Source: JACCYU01 sp050740315
Lineage (GTDB): Bacteria > Pseudomonadota > Gammaproteobacteria > JACCYU01
Length of the DNA stretch: 64,000 nt
NCBI GenBank assembly: GCA_050740315.1
Contig: JBOIDC010000006.1
Coordinates: 6,076 to 70,075, forward strand
Reading direction: 5' to 3'
A model generated the notes under the pieces. The model saw only the letters and a list, made by a program, of their open reading frames with translations. It made no database searches and was not told the DNA's origin. Positions 18,533 through 27,413 of this stretch are shown one piece after another. The translations under genes and the position numbers were made by a program. Numbering within the stretch: position 1 is the first letter of the stretch; the number at the start of each line of letters is the position of its first letter.

Positions 18533-18745
18533 GCATAAATAGTTGCTTATGATTTGATTGGTTTGATACGAGTGGACAACAAACTGGATCAAACCCAATT
18601 CGGCGGCTTTGAGGCCGCAAGCGGCCGGGCAAGGCAACTGGCGTCAAGCCCACGGAGTAGTCTGGCGGATTTAATGGTAGCCTGACTATAAGTCGCCATC
18701 TTTCGTTCTGCGTGTCTCTGAAGCCGTTGCCTTATGCTAGCAAGC

Positions 18746-19087
18746 AGTCGATTTTGAACGAGGGCTGCTGCACGTGAGCCGCCTCAAGAACGGCATGGCT
18801 TCTACGCGCGCCCGTTGAGGGATCCGGAGATGCGCGCCTTGCGCCGCAAGCGCGAGTACCCCGAGGAGGAACTATCTCTTCGTCACTGAGCGCAAGCGGC
18901 CGCTCACCCTTTCAACAGTCCGCAAATTCATCGCCCGCTCTGGGAGAGCGGGCGGGCCTTGGTTTTCCCAGTGCATCCGCACGGGCTGCGACATAGCACG
19001 GGATACAAGCTCGCCAATGATCGCTAGGACACCTGGGCCATTCAGCACTACTTGGGACACAGAAACATCCGGCACACCACGCGCTAG
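18746..19087 (+). pseudogene. Relic of a small tyrosine recombinase
   Basis: Read through three frames, the plus strand gives VDFERGLLHVSRLKNG, PLRDPEMRALRRKREYPEE, YLFVTERKRPLTLSTVRKF and, near the end, HPHGLRHSTGYKLAND then AIQHYLGHRNIRHT. These are the successive conserved blocks of short FimB-like tyrosine recombinases, including the H-x-L-R-H and L-G-H boxes. At least two frameshifts, an internal stop after KLANDR and loss of the nucleophile Tyr show that it is dead. The first third of the gene is missing. It marks a former mobile element just after the sox operon. Confidence 0.85.
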
Positions 19088-19126
19088 ACGAGTGCAAGAC
19101 CGCTCAGGCCGGCACGCCTGCAGAAG

Positions 19127-19369
19127 TCACTGCGGGTGTTGCTCTAGCCTCTCGCGTGCGAGCGCGGCCTCTGGGTCGTGGGGGTGTCTAACGAGCCATT
19201 CCTCGAGGTCGCGCCGAGCGCGGGGCCCGTAGAGGTCAAAGCGCGCCGCCCCGCGCCTTAATGGCAGCTTGCGGCGCTGACGGGCGAGCGTCCTCACCAG
19301 ACTCCAGATGGCTACACCCCAAAAAAGGATCAGCGTCGCGGCGAAGATCATCCACGATACGGTGGTCAT
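19127..19369 (-). CDS. MetS-like small subunit of an NSS transporter
   Basis: An 80-residue membrane protein starting with an ATG that overlaps the transporter stop by four bases (ATGA) and has AAGGAAAG upstream. One transmembrane helix (WMIFAATLILFWGVAIWSLV) near the N-terminus is followed by a basic stretch and a hydrophilic tail (DLEEWLVRHPHDPEAALARE). This is the size class and gene order of MetS, the small partner of the methionine/alanine carrier MetP in actinobacteria, but the tail is longer than in the short examples I know. It is probably needed for activity of the larger subunit. Confidence 0.75.
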   Translation of the reverse strand: MTTVSWMIFAATLILFWGVAIWSLVRTLARQRRKLPLRRGAARFDLYGPRARRDLEEWLVRHPHDPEAALARERLEQHPQ

Positions 19370-20793
19370 GTGCCTTTCCTTCTGGAATCCATGGCGCGGC
19401 CGAGAAACCAGGCAACGAGGAGCAGAGCGCACACGAACGCAAGCCCGCCTACCACCCGTGGGGCCGTCTCGCCTCGCAGCGCATCGAGCGTAAACCAGGC
19501 GAGCAACAAGGCGATCACCACCGGAATCAGGTAGCGTATAAACAGATCCCACCAGCGGCCGATGTAGATGTCGGCGCCGTAGTTGACTTCGAGCACACGC
19601 GCCTTAGTCGCTCCGAAGCGCCATCCAAGCACGAGCACGGTCAGAAGCGTCGCAAGTGGCAACACCCAGCTGCCGAAGATGAAATCCATCAACGCATTGA
19701 ACGAGAGATCCAGCGCGCTCGGTAGTCCTAGCAACCATATTGCACCCATCACCCACACCACGGCCCGCCGCCGTGAGATCCCGGTCTCCTCCTTGAGGGC
19801 TGCGACCGGCACCTCGGTGATGGCGAAACCTGAGGTGAGGGCAGCGAATAGAAAACCGATGAAGAATAGCAGGCACCAGAAATAGCCGCCGGCCATCTCG
19901 GGAAAGATCTTGGGTAGCGCGAGAAACACCAGCTCCGGCCCGGCCGCCGGATCTGCGCCGAAGGCGAACACCGTCGGCAACACCATCAATGCGGCCAGGA
20001 GCGACATGCTGGAATCGCCGACGGCGGTGAAGATGCCCGCGCCGAGCGGAATGTCCTCATCTGCCCGGAGGTAGCTGCCAAGGGTGAGCGCAATGCCCCA
20101 GCCGAGACCCGTGGAGAACAGCGCCTGGCCCAGTGCTGCAACCCAGAGCCCCGGCTTAAGCAACTGCACCCAATCGGGAGTGAACAGAAACGCCAGCCCC
20201 GCCTCACCGCCCGGCAGGGTCAACCCGCGCGCGGCCGCGATGGTCAGCGCCAGTATGAAACCAGGCACCATCAGCAGTGCAGCGCGCTCTATCCCCCTGA
20301 CGATGCCGAAGTAAAGCGGCACAGCGCAAACGAGCACCGCGAGCGCATGGCTGCCCACCTTAAGCCAAGCGCTCACCCTGAAGCCCTGCCACGCCGACTC
20401 GGGATCGAAGCCGGCGTCGAAAAAGGTACCCGCCACGGCATGGGCGAAGTAATAAATGACCCAGCCGATGATCGGGAAGTAGTAGGTCATGAGTCCGAAG
20501 GTGCCGAGTGCCACGAGCACACCGGGCGCGGACCGACCACCCATGCGCCGAAACGCCCCCACCGTCGCGGAGCGGCTGAAGCGGCCCATCGCAGTCTCCC
20601 CCATTAGCCCGGGCACCGCGATCAGATACACCATGATGATGTAGGCGAACAGGAATGCGCCGCCACCGTTGCTGCCCGCGAGATACGGAAAGCGCCAGAT
20701 ATTGCCGAGCCCCACCATGGCGCCGAGCATGGCGAACAGAAAGCCCACTCGCGAGACCCACACCTCACGCGGCGGCTGTGTGTGCCTTGTCAT
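19366..20793 (-). CDS. Sodium-dependent amino acid transporter, NSS (SNF) family, MetP-like
   Basis: A 475-residue inner-membrane symporter of the LeuT fold. The family signature in helix 1 is clear (GAMVGLGNIWRFPYLAGSNG), with the unwound G-x-G-N-I-W region that binds sodium and substrate; helices 6-8 show ALGQALFSTGLGWGIALTLG and ALTSGFAITEVPVAAL. Roughly 11-12 helices can be counted. A ribosome site (TAGGAT) lies five bases before the ATG. It is translationally coupled to the small subunit, as in metP-metS, which suggests a neutral amino acid such as methionine or alanine, but the specificity is an inference. Confidence 0.87.
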   Translation of the reverse strand: MTRHTQPPREVWVSRVGFLFAMLGAMVGLGNIWRFPYLAGSNGGGAFLFAYIIMVYLIAVPGLMGETAMGRFSRSATVGAFRRMGGRSAPGVLVALGTFGLMTYYFPIIGWVIYYFAHAVAGTFFDAGFDPESAWQGFRVSAWLKVGSHALAVLVCAVPLYFGIVRGIERAALLMVPGFILALTIAAARGLTLPGGEAGLAFLFTPDWVQLLKPGLWVAALGQALFSTGLGWGIALTLGSYLRADEDIPLGAGIFTAVGDSSMSLLAALMVLPTVFAFGADPAAGPELVFLALPKIFPEMAGGYFWCLLFFIGFLFAALTSGFAITEVPVAALKEETGISRRRAVVWVMGAIWLLGLPSALDLSFNALMDFIFGSWVLPLATLLTVLVLGWRFGATKARVLEVNYGADIYIGRWWDLFIRYLIPVVIALLLAWFTLDALRGETAPRVVGGLAFVCALLLVAWFLGRAMDSRRKGT

Positions 20794-21074
20794 GACATCC
20801 TATTAGCGCCCCCACACGCTTTGGATGCAAGCGACCCATTACCGCTCGCGCGGCGTCGGCGCGACGCGCGGGATTCGGCTTTAGCTTTACACATGCCAAA
20901 AGATCGGGACAATGACGATCGAACCGATACTTCGACCCTAGATATCTGCGGATGTCCGCGCGGGCTTCGGCCACGGGTGTCGTAGGTCCTGAGAAAGATT
21001 TCCTCGTATTTGATCGTTCGCACAGCCGGCCCGACGAATACGTTGTCCATCCAACGCCCCCGGCTGCCCGCAAC

Positions 21075-21737
21075 CGGAGCAACGAGCGGCTTGCTATTAG
21101 CCGCGCCTATGGCGCCGAGGTGCTCCAGGTCGGCCACTTCCACGTGGATGCCGCCCTAGAGAAGGCCAGAGAGTTCGGCCGGAGGCCGGGCTACTTCTGC
21201 CCTTCGCAGTTCGAGTCGGAGTGGAACGTCGAGGAGAACCGCGAGGTCCTGGGCCCCGAGATCCTGGCCCAGCTCCCAGGGGTTCCGGACGCTCTGGTGA
21301 TGGGCGTTGGCACGGGCGGCACCCTCGTAGGTGTCGGGCAGGCCTTCCGCGAAGTCAATCCTGAAGTAAAGCTCTTCGCCATAGAGCCTTCTGAGTCATC
21401 GACCATCTTATGCGGGGAGGTGGCCGAGCACCTCATCGAGGGCATCGCGGACGGCTTTGTGCCCGGCATCTTCGAGCGCCACCGCCAGCTAGTTGACATG
21501 ACGCTCGCGGTTCGTTCGGAGGAGGCCGTGGAGAGCATGCGCCGCCTGGCCAAGCAGTACGGGCTCTTCGTCGGGCCGAGCAGCGGTGCGAACCTGATCG
21601 TCGCCAAAAAGATCATGGTGGCCTACCCCGAGCTGAAAACGATAGTCACCCTCTTCTGCGACGAAGGCGAGAAATACATCCAGGAGCACTTCGCAAAGAC
21701 TGATGAAGTGCGGTTGAACGCCGAGAAGTTCGCCTGA
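21075..21737 (+). pseudogene. Cysteine-synthase-like PLP enzyme lacking its N-terminal third
   Basis: From about 21075 the frame encodes the C-terminal two thirds of an O-acetylserine sulfhydrylase/cystathionine beta-synthase-type protein: AISRAYGAEV, the phosphate-binding glycine loop GVGTGGTLVGVGQAF, AIEPSESS and LFVGPSSGANLIVA. The N-terminal region with the PLP-binding lysine and the substrate loop is absent; the 280 bases upstream (20794-21074) show no match in any frame. The frame can be opened from 20952, but those residues look random. Without the lysine it cannot be an active PLP enzyme. Confidence 0.85.
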
Positions 21738-22026
21738 TTTTCTAATCTCCGGAACACACGTCCCCGTGACATCCAAGTAGCGATTGGCGACATTTTGTTT
21801 TCAGGCGCATCGCCGACGAAAGGCGAACTAGAAAAAGCCGCGTAAGTTTACGCGCTGCTGTGGTTATGACTCGAGCCGCACAACGGCGTCCTGTTCCATG
21901 GAAACTCGACTAGGCCTGTGTTAGCTCATGAAGATGAGCTTACCCGTGATTACAGTGGATAATCGGTGGCAAGCTCGCGGACCGATGCATACGCTGGCCG
22001 GGCCGGTGGAACCCGGCGCCCTTTTC

Positions 22027-22809
22027 TCAGAATGTACGAGATAGCGTGAAGACAGCCCCTGGAGTGCAGACACTGGTGGTTCCATAGTACGGCGCACCGT
22101 ACTCGTCCTCACAATCGCTGCTGGTGTCGTGGTAGGTCAGATCGAAGGTGAAGCTTTGAATGACCTTTGAGACACCTACTTGATAGTGCGTATAAGAAAA
22201 CCCGTTTGGCCTACCAACAAGCGCACCAAGCGCGCCGCCCGACACGTCCAAACGCCCAAACCCGAAGCTCAGTCCGATCTCCGCCGGCAGCACCAAATCC
22301 AGTGTTCCAAGGACGTAGTTGCTATCGCCGTCTTGCCCGTTTGTAGTCGGGCGAGTAGTTATAACCCACGCCAACCGTGGGCGTTAGTGGGATGGCTTCG
22401 ACGGTGTGACTCAACCCCACGTGCGCTTCGAAATAGTCTAGTTCGAACCCCGGATCCTGGGCCCCAGGAAAGGTGTAATAGAGCGCTAATCGATAGGGCC
22501 TAAGGCGTTTGCGTAACCGCCGTAGTAATCGATTTCGAACTCGCTTTCGGTGCCGAAGCCATCCCAGTTCGACGCCCAGGCGCCGACATAGGCGCCGCTC
22601 GGATGCGCGTAGTCGAAGCTGCCCTGAACGGCGGGATCCTCGTCCGTGAATGAGACGCCCCGAAAGACATAATCGGTCGTGAAGTAAAGGGTGCTGCTGA
22701 AGTTCTCGGCCGCGAAAAAACCGCCGTCCTCCTGTGCAAGTGCGAAACCATTTGCTGTAAGCCCGGAAAGCCCAAGGGCAGCTGCAGCTACTCTTCGTGT
22801 GATGCTCAT
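22027..22809 (-). pseudogene. TorF-family porin, second copy, frameshifted
   Basis: The minus strand from 22809 encodes a signal peptide (ALGLSGLTANGFALAQ), then FSSTLYFTTDYVFRGVSF and GSFDYAHPSGAY, clearly paralogous to the intact porin at 7.1 kb. The frame breaks after GGYANALG, where about ten bases are missing relative to the intact gene, and breaks again near the segment equivalent to YNYSPDY. The end (DTSSDCEDEYGAPYYGTTS, final LSRTF) is recovered in another frame. Protein identity looks clearly below that of the duplicated AraC segment, so the two porins diverged earlier. About 75 bases of 3' flank also match the other copy. Confidence 0.88.
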
Positions 22810-23147
22810 GATCCTTTTACTCCTCGGGTTTTGATGTCGTTTTCGAGTAGGGAAGACTTACGCACAATCCCCTTAAGACGGCGCACGCCGCCACCGGCGA
22901 CAGCGATGATGATTCGATAACGGAATGGGTCGCCAGCCGAAGACGCACCAACGCACGCTCATAAGTGTCCCGTTCAGGCCTAATCCTCCGTGGCCTTGAA
23001 GCGCGTAATCAATTCCTCAAGCGGATTAATACATTATAGTGCAATCTGCCGCACACAGTAGTCTGATCTGGATCCATTCTCGTAGGCGAGGTTTAGCAGC
23101 GGTTCGTTAAATACCGATTTCCATTCCGTTAGGTCCATCTGAAAGGG
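22810..23147. other. Intergenic region between AraC gene and broken porin
   Basis: Both neighbours are on the minus strand, so this holds the porin promoter and the end of the AraC transcript. AGGAG lies 6-10 bases before the porin ATG. I see no gene. Confidence 0.4.
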
Positions 23148-23651
23148 TCACCCTCTCTTTCGCCATATCCCCGGCGACATCGCAAACTCCCGCTTGAACG
23201 CCCGCGCGAACGCGGCCTCCGATTCGTAACCCACATCCGCTGCGGTCTGCGCGACCGACCGATGAGCCTCGCGCAGGCGTTGTGCGGCCACCTGCATGCG
23301 CCAGGTCGTCAGGTATTTCATTGGCGGTACGCCGATCAGCGCGGTAAAGCGCTCTGCGAAGGCCGAGCGTGACAGAAAGACCTCACGCGCGAGGGTCTCT
23401 GTGGTCCACGCACGCGCGAGCTCGGCGTGCAGCAAGGCCAAGGCCCGCCCGACCACTGGGTCGCGCAAGCCGGCGAGCCAGCCTGTACGGTCTGCGGGCA
23501 GCGTCTCGACGTAGTGTCGCACGGCTTCGACGAACAACAGTTCCGAGAGCTTGGCCAGCGCGATGGCGGAGCCAGCGCGCGTGGCGGCGAGTTCCTCCGC
23601 GGCGTAACGGAACGAGCTGGCAACCCACTCGCATGCGGGCTTGCCATTTAG
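23129..23651. repeat. Duplicated segment, second copy at 8076-8594
   Basis: Bases from TAGGTCCATCTGA to CTTGCCATTTAG match 8076-8594 almost throughout, in the same orientation. Differences are scattered substitutions and a two-base indel. The copy here lies within the intact AraC gene, so it is probably the source. Confidence 0.88.
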
Positions 23652-24101
23652 ATCAAGGGTCAGCATTGGCGGCAGCGCATCGATCAGCGGATGCTGCCGC
23701 GCGTCAGTGCCGACAAAGCCGCAGACGATGTGAGTCGTTTCTCCACCACCACCATACCGAATGCGCGCCAGACCGCCATCGGGATCAGCCTGTATCAGAT
23801 GGTCGCCGCTGACAGCCGGCAGCCCAGTTTCGCTCGCGAGTGTGTGCTCGTCGTTGCGCGGCAGCAGGACGACTGCGCCGCTCTTGAGTTCGATCGGCGG
23901 CTCGCCGGCGACTTGCAGGAGCAGCAGCCGGCCGGCGACAACGTAGTGAAACGCAATCACGCGCGCAGGCTCGGCCATGACCATGCGGCAATCCTCGGGC
24001 CCGACTTTGGCGGTAATGCACCAAGGCGCAGAAAACTCCGCGTGGAGAAACACGCCGCCGGAGAGTCTGACGACGCGCAAGAGATCAGACAGGGCATCCA
24101 T
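23148..24101 (-). CDS. AraC-family regulator with cupin-like N-terminal domain (intact)
   Basis: A 317-residue regulator that starts MDALSDLLRVVRLSGGVF, the conserved opening of the AraC/cupin_6 group; an upstream in-frame start at 24149 would only add 16 unconserved residues. The ligand-sensing half contains ELKSGAVVLLPRNDEHTL. The C-terminal DNA-binding part (about 205-315) has both helix-turn-helix units: ETLAREVFLSRSAFAERF and SVAQTAADVGYESEAAF. It is divergent from the TPR gene at 24266 (164-base gap) and on the same strand as the broken porin downstream; either could be a target. A truncated copy lies at 8.1-8.6 kb. Confidence 0.92.
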   Translation of the reverse strand: MDALSDLLRVVRLSGGVFLHAEFSAPWCITAKVGPEDCRMVMAEPARVIAFHYVVAGRLLLLQVAGEPPIELKSGAVVLLPRNDEHTLASETGLPAVSGDHLIQADPDGGLARIRYGGGGETTHIVCGFVGTDARQHPLIDALPPMLTLDLNGKPACEWVASSFRYAAEELAATRAGSAIALAKLSELLFVEAVRHYVETLPADRTGWLAGLRDPVVGRALALLHAELARAWTTETLAREVFLSRSAFAERFTALIGVPPMKYLTTWRMQVAAQRLREAHRSVAQTAADVGYESEAAFARAFKREFAMSPGIWRKRG

Positions 24102-24265
24102 GATTTTTGAATCCAAGCTCCGGCGGATCGAGCAAGTCTTTCGGCGCAATGGTCATTCGCACAATACCTTGAGCGCGCTACAGTCGCACCCAGGTTTGCG
24201 GTGCCGATGCCGGCCTAGGCCACGGTGCTTCGCCTTCATTATCAATCTGCCACCGGAGAAAAGCG

Positions 24266-25648
24266 ATGAAAGATTCTGTCGGATACGAAGTCACGGGAGC
24301 GAGCGCACGAGGCTTAAGCGCGCTCGAACAAGGGTTGCACGAACTGCGCTGCTTCATCGGCGACCCGGTCGCCACGGTCGAGCGCGCGCTTGAGGACAGC
24401 CCGGAACTCGTGATGGGCTATGTCCTGAAAGCCTATCTCCATCTGCTGGGAACAGAACCCGGCGGGCTGCCGGTGGCACGCAGCGCATATGAAACCGCGC
24501 AGTCACTTCCCGCCAACGATCGCGAGCGCCGTCACGTGCAAGCGATTGGGCAACTCGCCGAGGGGGGTTGGCGCGCTGCCGGCCGGGCGCTCGAGGACCT
24601 CAGCGTTGAGTACCCACGCGACGCGCTTGCGCTCCAGGTGGGGCACCAGATCGACTTTTTCACGGGTGATTCGCGCATGCTGCGCGACCGGATCGCGCGG
24701 GTGCTGCCGACCTGGGACAGAAGCATTCCCGGTTACCACGCGGTGCTCGGCATGCATGCCTTCGGCCTGGAGGAGACCGCCGACTACGCGCGCGCCGAAG
24801 CGCAGGGCCGGCTGAGCGTGGAGCTGGAGCCGCGCGACGGTTGGGGCCAACACGCCGTCGCGCACGTGATGGAAATGCAGGGCCGTCGCCGCGAGGGCAT
24901 CGCTTGGATGCGCGCCAATCCCGATGCCTGGTCACGCGACAATTTCTTCGCCGTGCATAACTGGTGGCATCTGGCGCTCTTTCATCTCGGTTTGGATGAA
25001 GTGGAAGAAGTGCTGGCGCTATTCGACGGCCCGATCTACGGCAAGGTCTCTAACGTGGTTCTCGAGATGGTCGACGCCTCGGCGTTGCTCTGGCGGCTGC
25101 ATCTACGAGGCGTGGAGATCGGCAACCGCTGGAACGCCATTGCGGACAATTGGGCACCCGTTGCAACTGCCCGGAACTACGCCTTCAACGACATGCACGC
25201 GATAATGGCTTTCGCGGGCGCGGGTCGGAGCAGCGCCGCCGAAGCGGTGCTCGAAGCGCAGCGGGCTGCGATGGATGCTGAGGGCGACAATGCGACGTTC
25301 ACGCGCGAAGTGGGCTACGCCGCTACGCAGGCGATCAAGGCCTTCGGTGACGGCAATTACGCCGAGACCGTTCGGCTGCTACGGCCTGTTCGGAATTACG
25401 CCCACCGCTTTGGCGGCAGTCACGCTCAGCGTGACGTGATCGATCTCACGCTCATCGAGGCGGCGTCGCGCGCGGGTCAGGATCGGCTGGCTGCGGCGCT
25501 CGTCACGGAACGTGCAAGCGCACACGGAAGCCCGCTGACGTGGCTGAAGGACGCAGATGCCAACGGACAGGCCGCGGGCTTGGAACGCGACGAGCCGGAA
25601 TGGCCGTCGATATCCCACGGAGAGCCAGGTGTGCAGACGGCAGCATGA
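24266..25648 (+). CDS. TTC38-like tetratricopeptide repeat protein
   Basis: A 460-residue helical protein matching the TTC38 family, known from animals and widespread in bacteria. Recognisable stretches are ALEQGLHELRCFIGDP, AYLHLLGTEPGG, FFTGDSRMLRDRIARVLP, GYHAVLGMHAFGLEE, WGQHAVAHVMEMQGRRREGI and HNWWHLALFHLGLDE. The histidine-rich AVAHVMEMQG and HNWWH segments are strongly conserved in the family and hint at an enzymatic or metal-binding site, but its biochemical role is not established. GGAG precedes the ATG. It is divergently transcribed from an AraC regulator. Confidence 0.85.
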   Translation: MKDSVGYEVTGASARGLSALEQGLHELRCFIGDPVATVERALEDSPELVMGYVLKAYLHLLGTEPGGLPVARSAYETAQSLPANDRERRHVQAIGQLAEGGWRAAGRALEDLSVEYPRDALALQVGHQIDFFTGDSRMLRDRIARVLPTWDRSIPGYHAVLGMHAFGLEETADYARAEAQGRLSVELEPRDGWGQHAVAHVMEMQGRRREGIAWMRANPDAWSRDNFFAVHNWWHLALFHLGLDEVEEVLALFDGPIYGKVSNVVLEMVDASALLWRLHLRGVEIGNRWNAIADNWAPVATARNYAFNDMHAIMAFAGAGRSSAAEAVLEAQRAAMDAEGDNATFTREVGYAATQAIKAFGDGNYAETVRLLRPVRNYAHRFGGSHAQRDVIDLTLIEAASRAGQDRLAAALVTERASAHGSPLTWLKDADANGQAAGLERDEPEWPSISHGEPGVQTAA

Positions 25649-25723
25649 ACGTGTGTGAAAAAAGATCAGCGCGCGACCAGCCCAACAACGTTCAGATTAC
25701 AAGTGCCAGACGGAGTAAGAGCG

Positions 25724-26140
25724 ATGAAGAGACTAGCCATAGTCATTCGAGATGATGGATACGACAAGATACTCACTCCACTTACCTTTGCCTACGTGTT
25801 AGCGAAACAAGGCGCGGAGGTGGATATTCTGTTTGTACTCTGGGCTGTTCGCGCGCTTACGCCATCAGGATTGCGATCACTCAGGATCGACGGACACCAC
25901 GCCGCAGCGGAAGAATGGCTGCGGGAAAAGCTGGCGCGTGACGGCGATCCGGTAGAAGTATACGACTTCATCAAGATGCTACGAGAGACGGGGAATGTTC
26001 GTTTCTACGGGTGTCGTCTTGCGGCTGCCACGTTCGAGGTCGAGGCAAAAGACCTTATTCCCGAGGCGGAAGGCATCGTGGACTCAGCCTGGTTCTTGAA
26101 TGAAAAAGCCGCAAAGGCGGATCATTGCCAGTATTTCTGA
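25724..26140 (+). CDS. DsrE/DsrF-family protein
   Basis: A 138-residue cytoplasmic protein of the DsrE-like fold. It starts MKRLAIVIRDDGYDKILTPL with GGAG eight bases upstream; an earlier GTG at 25655 adds an unconserved tail. The conserved cysteine lies in VRFYGCRLAAATFEV, in the position used for sulfur relay in DsrE/TusD-type proteins. Base composition (more A+T) differs from the flanking TPR gene, which hints at a separate origin. Whether it carries sulfur here is unknown: no dsr or tus partners are in the window. Confidence 0.8.
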   Translation: MKRLAIVIRDDGYDKILTPLTFAYVLAKQGAEVDILFVLWAVRALTPSGLRSLRIDGHHAAAEEWLREKLARDGDPVEVYDFIKMLRETGNVRFYGCRLAAATFEVEAKDLIPEAEGIVDSAWFLNEKAAKADHCQYF

Positions 26141-26173
26141 GATAGAAGAATTTCGGAATGGGAACGGCTGGAC

Positions 26174-26339
26174 GCCCATGAGGCGCCTGACTGCACCCAA
26201 GTACGTGGGTAACGCAGTCGTTTATCTGGCAAGCGAGTTGGAGAGCTTCGTGACCGGTCAGTTGCTGAACGTCGATGGCGGATTGTCGATCATGAACTCG
26301 CAATCCCCGTTAGCTGTACAGCGGCCACAGGCTGCTTGA
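26174..26339 (+). pseudogene. SDR-family dehydrogenase, C-terminal fragment
   Basis: A short frame beginning inside the end of the DsrE gene encodes the last 50 or so residues of a short-chain dehydrogenase: PKYVGNAVVYLASELESFVT then GQLLNVDGGLSIM. The Rossmann motif and the Ser-Tyr-Lys catalytic residues are absent. A frame can be opened at 26100, overlapping the DsrE stop, but this would make only a tail. It is a remnant. Confidence 0.8.
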
Positions 26340-26400
26340 GCAAGAAGCGATAGAAGAGAACCATGCCGGGCCGCGTCGCTCGCGGCGCGTTCCGGAAGCA

Positions 26401-27411
26401 TCACATCCGAACCGCGCTGGAGTTCGTCGCCCGCGAGTGCGATCTCTTATCCATCTCCGCTGCTGCTACACATCCGGCAATATCGAAGATATCCGCCACC
26501 ACGCCATAGCGCGCGATGTTGAATATCGAGGCTTCGGCGTCGGTGTTCACGGCGATGATGTTGGGCACGTGCTTCATGCCGGCCATGTGCTGCACCGAGC
26601 CCGAGATGCCCATCGCCAGATAAACCTTGCAGTTGGCGACGGTCTTGCCGGACTGGCCCACCTGGCGCGATTTCGGCAGCCAGCCATTGTCCGCGATAGG
26701 ACGCGAACAGCCGAGCGTGAACCCCATCAGATCCGCCAGTTCCTGAAACTCCTCGACGTTTTCCTCCTCGCCGATGCCGCGCCCGATGGACAGCATGAAT
26801 TCAGCCTGCGAGATGTCCACGTCGCCGCCGGTTTCGGGTTCGATGTAACCGATGTGCGTGGTGCGGGCTGTGGTCTGCGGCGCATCAAAGCGCGTAACCC
26901 GCGGGCTGCCCGTTCCTTCCGCCGCCTCGAACGTGTTGGCGCGCACCGTGAGGATGACCGTCTCCTTGCCCGGGAAATCGACTTCCATGTGCAGCTTCTC
27001 GGCATACGCCGCGCGCGTGGCGACCAATTGATCGTCTTCATAGCGCACGGCGAACACGTCGGTCACGCACCCCAGCCGTCCGCGCGCCGCGACCACCGGC
27101 GCGTAGCCCCAGGCATCGACGCTGTGCGGGATCAGAACCACGCTTGGTCTGCGTTCGCGGATTACTGCTTCCAGTGCGGCCTCGTAAATATCGGATTGAA
27201 AATCTTCCGTCGGCACGGCCGCCGCAATGACCTCATCGACACCGTCGACGCTCACCTGCCCCACGTACCGATCCGGGTCTTGCGCCATCACCAGCACCGC
27301 GACCGGCTGATCTTTCCCCGCCTTGAGCCGACTGGCCGCGGTGACCGTCTCCAGGCTCGCCGCGCTCAATGTCCCTTGTCGATGTTCCGCTACCACCAGT
27401 ATTCCGCTCAT
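26401..27411 (-). CDS. etfA: Electron transfer flavoprotein alpha subunit
   Basis: A 336-residue FAD-binding ETF alpha chain. The N-terminal domain starts MSGILVVAEHRQG; the C-terminal FAD domain shows SRQVGQSGKTVANCKVYLAM, GISGSVQHMAGMKH and IIAVNTDAEASIFNIARYG. ATG at 27411 matches the family start; a GTG six bases earlier overlaps the etfB stop. ETF takes electrons from dehydrogenases such as DgcA to the quinone pool. It is the last gene of the dgc cluster. Its partner etfB is N-terminally truncated, so a working ETF would need another beta chain. Confidence 0.92.
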   Translation of the reverse strand: MSGILVVAEHRQGTLSAASLETVTAASRLKAGKDQPVAVLVMAQDPDRYVGQVSVDGVDEVIAAAVPTEDFQSDIYEAALEAVIRERRPSVVLIPHSVDAWGYAPVVAARGRLGCVTDVFAVRYEDDQLVATRAAYAEKLHMEVDFPGKETVILTVRANTFEAAEGTGSPRVTRFDAPQTTARTTHIGYIEPETGGDVDISQAEFMLSIGRGIGEEENVEEFQELADLMGFTLGCSRPIADNGWLPKSRQVGQSGKTVANCKVYLAMGISGSVQHMAGMKHVPNIIAVNTDAEASIFNIARYGVVADIFDIAGCVAAAEMDKRSHSRATNSSAVRM

Positions 27412-27413
27412 GG

